Position numbers and translations under genes: made by a program. The notes beneath the pieces were generated by a model that was not told the origin of the DNA, made no database searches, and was given only the letters and a program-made list of their open reading frames with translations. A stretch of 8,753 nucleotides of DNA from an uncultured Actinomyces sp. (GTDB lineage Bacteria > Actinomycetota > Actinomycetes > Actinomycetales > Actinomycetaceae): assembly GCA_915063485.1 (NCBI GenBank), contig CAJZDJ010000083.1, positions 1-8,753 of the forward strand, read 5' to 3'. This document shows positions 1 to 5,089 of this stretch, piece after piece; within the stretch, counting starts at the first letter, position 1, and each line of letters starts with the position of its first letter.

Positions 1-11
1 ATGTATGGAGG

Positions 12-1052
12 ATGAATTCAACCCCCGCAAGCGCCAACTATGCCAATGTTGTCAGTAATTACGAAGATCCTGCTAATAGTGCAGAATTAGTGTATATTCC
101 ATTTGTAGTAGCTATTATAGGTATAAGCTTAGCGATTACTTGCTTGGTGCAGCTATTAACCATAAAATTTACTAATTATGCAAGTGGCTTCGTAGTGGTT
201 TGTTTGTTAAATGCTTTCTTTTGGCTGGGTGATGGCCTCAGTGGTAGTCATCTAATCTTGAATAGTCCCTTTGCTATGGCTGCCCTCGATTCGACTAATT
301 TACATGGGCTATCTGGTGCCGGTTTTGCTTTTGGGGGTATGGGGGCTCTGGTAGCCTTGGTTTACCTTGCTAACCGACTTGATCACAGTTTAAGCTTGCG
401 CATTTCTCAGATGGCAATAGGGGGAATCGGGGTATTACTTATATTGGCTACGGCTTTGCCGAGCTTAGGGGATAATTTTGCTGGAGCCGTAGTTTTTGGG
501 GTTGCGTTGACTGCACTAATCTTGAAACTGTCTAAACCCAGCTTACGCTTGTCTAACATCTATGTTTTAAGCTTAATTCTATTTATTTCGCTATCGATCC
601 TGACGTTTACTAAATGGTGTGGTTCTGGTGAGAGCCCTGATTACCTTTCTGCTTTTGCTGCGGATATAGACCATAGGTTCATGGCTTTGATGGCGCCATT
701 TTTAGCTGAATCTGACTATGTGGCTGTGAAAATGTTAGTTGCATTAATAGTGATAGCATTAATTGCTTGGGTTTGGGTAAAGTTCTATGTCGCTATTCAT
801 GCGTCGGAAACATCTAGCATTGTTGTTTTGATGTTCGCCCCAGTGACTGCTTTGATGTTGCTGGAAGTGGCCCTAAATGATTCGGGCGCCTCGATGGCGC
901 TCTACAGTCTGTTTTTGCTGGTGCCTCTGGCCTGCTTTATGTCCCTGGAACTACCACAAAAACTTGGTGTAACAGGGAGTGATGTGACAACAGAAGCTGT
1001 GGTGGAGATGGGAGATGGGGTTGCGGGGTCTCATCGGGAGGCGACGTTATAA
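12..1052 (+). CDS. Unrecognised multi-pass membrane protein, AT-rich
   Basis: I do not recognise a family. The 346-residue product has about nine hydrophobic segments, near residues 27-50, 57-78, 100-120, 131-150, 155-172, 181-200, 238-261, 267-288 and 293-312, so it should be an integral membrane protein. A short hydrophilic tail (about 313-346) follows, and the longest loop (201-237) carries C203 and several acidic residues. No catalytic motif is visible. GGAGG sits directly against the ATG with no spacer, and the ATG overlaps a TGA (ATGA) ending a frame that enters from the left edge. The start therefore looks translationally coupled to an upstream gene, although the frame is also open to the edge and the true start could lie outside. 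Two hand-counted 60-base lines are about one-third GC, with TTA and ATA codons, against about two-thirds in pgm; the last 150 bases are richer. This suggests foreign origin or relaxed codon use. Confidence 0.72.
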   Translation: MNSTPASANYANVVSNYEDPANSAELVYIPFVVAIIGISLAITCLVQLLTIKFTNYASGFVVVCLLNAFFWLGDGLSGSHLILNSPFAMAALDSTNLHGLSGAGFAFGGMGALVALVYLANRLDHSLSLRISQMAIGGIGVLLILATALPSLGDNFAGAVVFGVALTALILKLSKPSLRLSNIYVLSLILFISLSILTFTKWCGSGESPDYLSAFAADIDHRFMALMAPFLAESDYVAVKMLVALIVIALIAWVWVKFYVAIHASETSSIVVLMFAPVTALMLLEVALNDSGASMALYSLFLLVPLACFMSLELPQKLGVTGSDVTTEAVVEMGDGVAGSHREATL

Positions 1053-1105
1053 GACGCGCAGCCTCATTGCGGCCTCAGCGAAAACAACTAGCTACCACTA
1101 AAACG

Positions 1106-1142
1106 ATGGCGCAGCCACGTAAGTTCAAAGTGGCTGCGCCAT
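1106..1142. terminator. Bidirectional hairpin between convergent genes
   Basis: A perfect 13-bp inverted repeat (ATGGCGCAGCCAC and its complement) encloses an 11-nt loop. It lies between the stop codons of two convergent genes, at 1052 (+) and 1209 (-). On the minus strand the hairpin is followed by CGTTTTAG, a short T run. On the plus strand no T tract follows. It best fits a terminator for the minus-strand operon that may also block or protect the plus transcript. Confidence 0.7.
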
Positions 1143-1182
1143 GAGGTGGGCACGTTACTTCAGTAAGCCCTGTTCAGGCTGC

Positions 1183-1230
1183 TTTTAAGCCGTGGGGTGC
1201 AGCATGTTTTAGGCTGTGGGGTGCAGCATA
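1183..1230 (-). repeat. 24-bp tandem duplication of a gene end including its stop codon
   Basis: Two adjacent 24-bp units (1183-1206 and 1207-1230) match at 21 of 24 positions and share the perfect core GTGGGGTGCAGCAT. Unit 1207-1230 contains the last six codons and TAA of the glycosyltransferase gene. The downstream unit encodes the same MLHPTA-stop again in the same frame, since the period is a multiple of three. The differences are synonymous or outside the repeated codons. Confidence 0.9.
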
Positions 1231-2303
1231 CGGTAAGGCTCAAAGGGAGCTTGTGAAGCTGCCGCCTGGTTGACGTTTGCTTGGCTCGATTTTGCGCCTG
1301 CTTGGCCCCTGCGCTTATTCAAAAGGCGGCTGACAAGGCTTGGACGCAGTTTACGCGTAGTTTTACGAACCTGACGGAACTGCTCCAGGCGGTGCAAGCG
1401 CCCAGCCAAATTATTGACGCTAACGCGGTGAGTGATCGAGCAAGGCACTTCTAACACAGTGAAACCAGCTTCAAGCGCCTTCACACTCAACCAGGTTTCC
1501 ACGCCCCAGCCCCTAGAGAGCTGATTCTTGCAAGCTTCAAACACAAAACTGTTCATGCAACGCTGCCCCGAAAGCGGAGCCTGCGGCTCCCAGCCGGTAG
1601 CCTCACTGATGGCCTTGCGGGCCGTGCCCAGCACAAAACCATGCCCACCAGCCCCCTTAAAAGCAGGTGGCACCGCAATGCTCATAGAGCAACGCCCGCT
1701 GGCCACAGGCTCAATCAGCACCTCGCAAGCCGAGGCACTAGCGCCCAAGTCGCCGTCGACAAACAACAGCAAATAGTCCGCACCCGGCTGGGCAGAGCTG
1801 CGCAAATAAGCCACGCCCGAGCCCATGGCCGCGCCCTTGCCGCGCTTGTGAGGCTTAGAAATAACCTCCGCACCAGCGCGTTTAGCGATCTTGGCGGTGT
1901 CGTCGGTAGAACCGTCATCAACCACCACGACCCGCTCCACCCCGGCAATACCCAGGGCCGCCTGCACGGTTGCGGTGATGCGCTCAGCCTCGTTATAGGC
2001 CGGGATAATCACCGCCACCGGCAGCTTACCGAAATAATCCGCATACTGAAGTCGCTGGTCAACCACGTAGGCAACAGCGCGGTCGGGCAGATACTCGCTG
2101 GCGGCGCAGCAGTTAGTACTGGCCTGTCCAGACTGCGCGCCGGGCTGCTGGGCTTGCACGGCGGCTTGCTGGGCTTGCGCGCCGGGTTGACTGGCGTCGT
2201 CGTGCGCAGGGGTGCCAGCGACGGCGTCAGTGGCTGGTGCCTGCGAGTGAGCCTCCAGCTGGGCAAGCTTTTGAGCGACCTCTTGTGCCGGGGTGAGGGT
2301 CAC
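1209..2303 (-). CDS. Family 2 glycosyltransferase (GT-A fold)
   Basis: A 364-residue protein that should transfer a sugar from a nucleotide-sugar donor; the acceptor cannot be told from sequence. GT2 landmarks run in order: the IIPAYNEAERI strand-loop (about 99-109), VVVVDDGSTDDT (125-136) for nucleotide binding, GKGAAM (155-160), the metal-binding FVDGDLG (181-187, a DxD-type motif), PLSGQRCM (243-250), GWGVETW (265-271) with the likely catalytic acid E269, and THR (291-293) whose H292 fits the late metal ligand. The layout recalls glucosyl-3-phosphoglycerate synthase and dolichyl-phosphate sugar transferases, but the substrate is unassigned. No membrane helix is seen. Residues 20-66 are a disordered Ala/Gln/Pro linker with an internal repeat, and the C-tail (about 329-355) is similar in character. 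The start is GTG with AAGGAAG four bases upstream. It lies 23 nt after the DUF5926 gene on the same strand, so the two are probably co-transcribed. Confidence 0.88.
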   Translation of the reverse strand: MTLTPAQEVAQKLAQLEAHSQAPATDAVAGTPAHDDASQPGAQAQQAAVQAQQPGAQSGQASTNCCAASEYLPDRAVAYVVDQRLQYADYFGKLPVAVIIPAYNEAERITATVQAALGIAGVERVVVVDDGSTDDTAKIAKRAGAEVISKPHKRGKGAAMGSGVAYLRSSAQPGADYLLLFVDGDLGASASACEVLIEPVASGRCSMSIAVPPAFKGAGGHGFVLGTARKAISEATGWEPQAPLSGQRCMNSFVFEACKNQLSRGWGVETWLSVKALEAGFTVLEVPCSITHRVSVNNLAGRLHRLEQFRQVRKTTRKLRPSLVSRLLNKRRGQAGAKSSQANVNQAAASQAPFEPYRMLHPTA

Positions 2304-2326
2304 GGTGCTTCCTTAAAATCGCTGAT

Positions 2327-3250
2327 TTACAGGTTCACCTGGCGGGAAATGATGCCGGCCTTGGCGCGGCGCTCGTCAGCGTTCAGAGCGGCGTCGTCAG
2401 CCAGGGCAGCCTGTAGGCGTGCACCCAGCGCCTGCATGGGGGCGGTTAGCTGCTCGGCGGTAGTGCCCGGCTCAAGCTGCCACACCGGGATGGCAATGCC
2501 GTAAGCGCGGAAGGCACCCAGGAAAGAACCCAGGCTGGCGCCGTCGTCGCTGAGCTCAGACTCACGGGCGGCGTGCACCTTGGCCAGGGCGTTGAAGAAG
2601 GCGTCCTCATCCTCCTCACGCACCCAGCGCACATACTCCTTACCGCCCATACGGCACCAGAAGGCGTGCTCCACGCCTGGGACCTGGCGGGTGGCCACAA
2701 TCTCATCGCGAGACTGGTTGACCAGGTTGTTTAGCTCCTCATCACTGAGCTCGCCGGGGGCAGCCCAGAAGCCAAAAGAGTCATGCAGCTGGAAAACCGG
2801 CTCAAAGTCGGCGTCTAGCAGGTCCTGTAGGCGCGGGCCGGGCTCAGGTAGGGTACTTAGCTGCAAGCCAGTGTTGTTTTCTAGCTCCAGGGTGTTGAGC
2901 AGGGCGTAGGCGACGTCGCGCGAGGCGTCACCGGAGTGCTTTGTGGTCTGCATGGCAACCAGGTAGCGGTCGTCGGCGCGGCGCATGCCCTGGGTTAGGT
3001 CCGGCAGCAGGGTGGCTAGCTCAACTGTGGTGCCACGGTGAGCGGCAGGAATGTGTTCGCTGTCGTTGAGCTTAACGGTCATGGTGGCGGCCGGGATGAT
3101 CTGCGCCATGGCGACCAGTTCAGCTTCATTCTTAAGGCCGGCGAAGGGGCGGGCTACGAATTCAACCTTCTTGGGCTTGGCGGGGGACTGTACGGCCTGG
3201 GCGGCCTTTTTGGCCTGGGCGCGGGCGCGGCGCTGACTCTTTTTCGACAT
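2327..3250 (-). CDS. DUF5926-family protein
   Basis: A 307-residue soluble protein of unknown function. Residues 1-28 are Lys/Arg/Ala-rich, a charged tail suited to nucleic acid or ribosome contact. The family-like core begins at FVARPFAGL (31-39), continues through IIPAATMTVKL (51-61), VELATLLPDLTQGMRRAD (76-93) and SGDASRDVAYALL (106-118), and ends in a C-terminal region containing GAFRAYGIAIPVWQL (245-259). These resemble the actinobacterial DUF5926 pattern as I remember it; no catalytic residues are established for the family. The start is ATG at 3250, preceded by AGGG about ten bases upstream, a weak ribosome site. The glycosyltransferase gene follows after 23 nt, which makes a two-gene operon likely. 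It is separated from the upstream FMN reductase gene by 175 bp of repeat-rich DNA. Confidence is high that it is a gene and moderate for the family. Confidence 0.85.
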   Translation of the reverse strand: MSKKSQRRARAQAKKAAQAVQSPAKPKKVEFVARPFAGLKNEAELVAMAQIIPAATMTVKLNDSEHIPAAHRGTTVELATLLPDLTQGMRRADDRYLVAMQTTKHSGDASRDVAYALLNTLELENNTGLQLSTLPEPGPRLQDLLDADFEPVFQLHDSFGFWAAPGELSDEELNNLVNQSRDEIVATRQVPGVEHAFWCRMGGKEYVRWVREEDEDAFFNALAKVHAARESELSDDGASLGSFLGAFRAYGIAIPVWQLEPGTTAEQLTAPMQALGARLQAALADDAALNADERRAKAGIISRQVNL

Positions 3251-3337
3251 AAGGCAACCCTACAGGGTTAGGGCAAGGTTATGCCGGGCCAGGCTGCGCG
3301 CCGACGCTGAAATTAGGGCGCGGTTTAGCTCAGTTAG

Positions 3338-3441
3338 CTCAGGCGGCTAGCTTGATGCTGCTGCGAGCCTGACGCTGCTGCGAGCTTGGCTCAGGCTGCC
3401 AGGTTGGCTCAGGATGCCTTGATACTCAGGCGGCTAGCTTG
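3338..3441. repeat. Cluster of diverged 17-18 bp repeats after the FMN reductase gene
   Basis: CTCAGGCGGCTAGCTTG occurs perfectly at 3338-3354 and 3425-3441. The second copy contains the last codons and TGA of the FMN reductase gene. Between them lie two further tandem pairs: a 17-bp pair at 3353-3369 and 3370-3386 (15 of 17 identical), and an 18-bp pair at 3386-3403 and 3404-3421 (15 of 18). Just outside is a 9-bp doublet, TTAGCTCAG, at about 3325-3342. With 3251-3337 this makes up the 175-bp gap before the DUF5926 gene. The rest of the gap holds a small palindrome, AACCCT-AC-AGGGTT (3256-3269), just upstream of the DUF5926 start. No convincing promoter was found. Confidence 0.85.
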
Positions 3442-3983
3442 GCGCTAACCTCGATTAGGCGTGAGAGCAGGGCTTCTAGCTCGTCGGTGCGGCGCTCGTT
3501 GGGGGCGAAGGTGTCGATGCCCTCGAAGTCCATGGGGAAAGTCAGGGCTAGCTGGGCGCGGATGTCGTACATGTCGAACTGTGCGGACAGGGTACGCCAC
3601 TGCTCAACAGCGCGGATGGCGCCGTCCCAGGAGTAACCCACGAAAGCCACAGCCTTGCCGATTAGCTCGGGGCTGATGGAGTCGACGGCGTTCTTGAAGG
3701 CGCCGGGGATGGTGTGGTTGTACTCGCTGGTTACGAAGATGTAGCCGTCCTGCTCGTCTAGAGCCTTGGCCCAGGCGGCGACGGCGTCGTTGTCATACTT
3801 GCCACCCAGAACCATGGGAGCAACCGGGCCGTTAAACATGGGGATGTCGTAGTTCTTCAGGTCAATTACGGTGAACTCGGCCTCGGGGTGGCTGGCGCGG
3901 GCCTGCTCCAGAATCCAGTTGCCGATCTGGTCACCTACGCGGCCCTCACGGACGGAACCGACTACGATACCGATCTTGGTCAT
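3426..3983 (-). CDS. NADPH-dependent FMN reductase-type flavoprotein
   Basis: A 185-residue cytoplasmic flavodoxin-like protein that should bind FMN and use NAD(P)H to reduce flavin, quinones or related electrophiles. The phosphate-binding loop is GSVREGRVG (9-17). The flavin-contacting segment is SEYNHTIPGAFKNAVD (86-101), matching the family pattern EYN-x(3)-P-x(3)-KNA-x-D. A third conserved stretch is GYSWDGAIRAVEQWR (116-130). Length is normal for the family. The ATG at 3983 is fixed by AAGGAG six bases upstream. The physiological substrate cannot be told; quinone or azo reductase activity is as likely as flavin supply. It is probably transcribed alone: a hairpin with a T tract separates it from ridA upstream, and a 336-bp AT-richer leader with repeated GTCTAG motifs precedes it. 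Its 3' end is duplicated downstream. Confidence 0.9.
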   Translation of the reverse strand: MTKIGIVVGSVREGRVGDQIGNWILEQARASHPEAEFTVIDLKNYDIPMFNGPVAPMVLGGKYDNDAVAAWAKALDEQDGYIFVTSEYNHTIPGAFKNAVDSISPELIGKAVAFVGYSWDGAIRAVEQWRTLSAQFDMYDIRAQLALTFPMDFEGIDTFAPNERRTDELEALLSRLIEVSAKLAA

Positions 3984-4014
3984 GATGTGCTCCTTATAAG
4001 TATTTGGACAGTGT

Positions 4015-4124
4015 CTAGAGGTTTGAAAGTTTGTCGGCAGACTGCCTGTCTTAAGGGTTTGGCTTTTCTGCCAGGTTGAACTGTGATGACTTGAGTCTAG
4101 ATTGTTTAACTTTCAACTGTCTAG
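4015..4124. promoter_or_regulatory. Inverted-repeat region upstream of FMN reductase, possible operator
   Basis: The 17-base arms 4015-4031 and 4108-4124 are inverted copies matching at 14 of 17 positions, with a shared core TTGAAAGTT next to CTAGA. GTCTAG occurs three times, at 4013-4018, 4095-4100 and 4119-4124. Between the arms are the palindrome GGCAG-A-CTGCC (4036-4046) and a later TCTGCC (4067-4072) able to pair with GGCAGA. A regulator binding site is plausible for a redox gene, but no regulator gene is present in the window. Confidence 0.35.
4094..4123 (-). promoter_or_regulatory. Candidate promoter of the FMN reductase gene
   Basis: Read on the minus strand, TAGACA (4118-4123) resembles a -35 box (five of six to TTGACA) and TAGACT (4094-4099) fits the actinobacterial TANNNT -10 box, with an 18-bp spacer. 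This would give a leader of about 100 nt before the strong ribosome site. Both boxes lie inside copies of a repeated CTAGAC motif, which also occurs at 4013-4018, so the match may instead reflect operator sites. This is inference from motif fit only. Confidence 0.3.
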
Positions 4125-4146
4125 CGAATTCTGGGACTTTTGGCAT

Positions 4147-4182
4147 AAAAGTGATCCGGTAGACATTTAGTCAAACCGGACC
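4147..4182 (-). terminator. Probable intrinsic terminator of ridA
   Basis: On the minus strand GGTCCGGT (4175-4182) pairs with ACCGGATC (4153-4160) as an 8-bp stem with one G-U pair and a 14-nt loop. TTTT follows at 4147-4150 after two bases. It lies 138 nt past the ridA stop codon and before the FMN reductase leader. An alternative 7-bp pairing, ACATTTA (4163-4169) with TAAATGT (4185-4191), overlaps it and would exclude it. Confidence 0.5.
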
Positions 4183-4258
4183 GTTAAATGTTTACGGGTA
4201 GCTACGACGACGTCGAGAAACCTTGCAACCCCCAAAAGCGCACTGATCTTAGGTAAAC

Positions 4259-4334
4259 CGCGACAATCAGGGGCAAGCTGCAGTGCTCAAGTCGCAGCGA
4301 TCAGGGGCTAGCGCGACATTCAGGGGCGAACCGC
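4259..4334 (-). repeat. Diverged copies of the ridA gene end
   Basis: The 23 bases spanning the ridA stop (4312-4334) recur at 4259-4281 with 19 of 23 matches, including the stop-containing core GCCCCTGA. A third, shorter copy of the same core lies between them at 4301-4308. The spacings of 19 and 53 bases between TGA triplets are not multiples of three, so this is a DNA-level repeat rather than a peptide repeat. The remaining bases to 4183 show a small palindrome, CGACG-A-CGTCG (4205-4215), and nothing else recognisable. Confidence 0.75.
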
Positions 4335-4715
4335 GATGGCCTCAATCTCCACTCGGGCCCCCTTGGGCAGTGCGGCCACGCCGAAAGCTGCGCGCGCGGG
4401 CAGGACCGGACCGGTGAAGAACTGGGCATACACCTCGTTAACCGCCACAAAGTCGTTGATGTCCGCCAGCAGCACGGTGGTTTTAACTACGTCGGCAAAG
4501 CTCAGGCCGGCAGCCTTTAGGATTTCGCCGATGTTGGTCAGGCTCTGGCGCGCCTGGGCCTGGATGTCGCCCTTGACCAGCTGTCCCGTGGCCGGAACTA
4601 GGGGAATCTGGCCGGAAATGAAAACCTGGGCGCCGGCATCGTCGCCAGTGGAAACGGCCTGAGAGTAGGGGCCGACGGCGGCTGGGGCGTTAGGGGTGGA
4701 AATTGCGGTGGGCAT
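4320..4715 (-). CDS. ridA: RidA-family reactive enamine/imine deaminase
   Basis: A 131-residue protein of the YjgF/YER057c/UK114 (Rid) family. Members form trimers in the cytoplasm and hydrolyse reactive 2-aminoacrylate-type enamines and imines released by PLP enzymes, giving the keto acid and ammonia. Visible hallmarks are GPYSQA (15-20), FISGQIP (32-38) with a following ATG turn, the helix [20 protein letters not shown] (61-80), and [23 protein letters not shown] (106-128). R108 and E123 sit where the substrate-carboxylate arginine and catalytic-water glutamate of RidA are found, so the protein should be an active deaminase and not merely a relative. Length is typical. The ATG at 4715 is set by AGGAGG four bases upstream. 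It is divergent from pgm, with its own leader. The exact Rid subgroup is not settled from sequence alone. Confidence 0.9.
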   Translation of the reverse strand: MPTAISTPNAPAAVGPYSQAVSTGDDAGAQVFISGQIPLVPATGQLVKGDIQAQARQSLTNIGEILKAAGLSFADVVKTTVLLADINDFVAVNEVYAQFFTGPVLPARAAFGVAALPKGARVEIEAIAVRP

Positions 4716-4752
4716 GGGACCTCCTAGATTGGCTTGGTGCCTATAGGTCCAT

Positions 4753-4780
4753 CCTAGTTTGGGGTGGCCCTAGTTTGGGG
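4753..4780. repeat. 12-bp direct repeat upstream of ridA
   Basis: CCTAGTTTGGGG occurs perfectly at 4753-4764 and 4769-4780, a period of 16 bases. It lies 38-65 bases upstream of the ridA start. On the minus strand TATAGG (4740-4745) nearby could be a -10 box, which would place the repeats over the -35 region as a possible operator; no good -35 box is seen. It may equally be another neutral local duplication. Confidence 0.55.
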
Positions 4781-5089
4781 CGTTGGGGCTGGGTATTGCG
4801 GCGTAGGGTGCGCAAGGTTGTCAGGTCGGGTGTGCCGGCGTGAGGGGGGACAGGAGTGTGCCGGGGGTGGCATCAAGCCTGGCAGTGGGTGACGGTGGCG
4901 GTGTGTGGGCGCGGGGCGTGTGGTGTTGGTATGGGTGCGCCAGCGTGGGCCGCACAAAAACTGACATTTCGTCCGTTGCCTATAAAACCCCATGGAAAAA
5001 TCATAGGGAAGGGATGATTTTGCCTGTATTTGTGAGTATTTGCATGTGATGGGGTGATTTTTGTGGGTAAGCTGTGCCACACTACAGAC
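4781..5089. other. Intergenic region between divergent ridA and pgm
   Basis: No gene is supported here: the open frames on both strands lack ribosome sites and recognisable protein content. The left part (to about 4950) is strongly G-rich on the plus strand. The right part is AT-richer and probably holds the pgm promoter. It includes TATAAAA at 4981-4987, two GTATTTG motifs ten bases apart (5026-5032 and 5036-5042), and TAAGCT at 5068-5073, a possible TANNNT -10 box. No Shine-Dalgarno sequence precedes the pgm ATG. Promoter placement is uncertain. Confidence 0.4.

Noticed and set aside
1641..2504. Long plus-strand open frame of 287 codons
   Set aside because: It lies antisense to the glycosyltransferase and DUF5926 genes, has no family match and shows the frame bias of GC-rich antisense DNA.
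3256..3269. AACCCT-AC-AGGGTT palindrome as an operator or terminator
   Set aside because: Six-base arms with a two-base centre are too short for a stable hairpin and no T tract follows; it is only noted as a small palindrome.
3313..3350. tRNA-like start with a D-arm-like TAGCTCAGTTAGCTC
   Set aside because: The D-stem partner GAGC, anticodon stem, T-loop GTTCGA and acceptor complement are all missing; the similarity comes from a 9-bp tandem doublet.
4961..4986. CTGACA with TATAAA as a plus-strand promoter for pgm
   Set aside because: The spacer is only 14 bases, outside the usual 16-19, and the ATG is over 100 bases away with no ribosome site.
5054..5089. Upstream GTG start for pgm
   Set aside because: The added twelve residues do not resemble Pgm N-termini, while MHERAGQPA from 5090 does; no ribosome site supports 5054.
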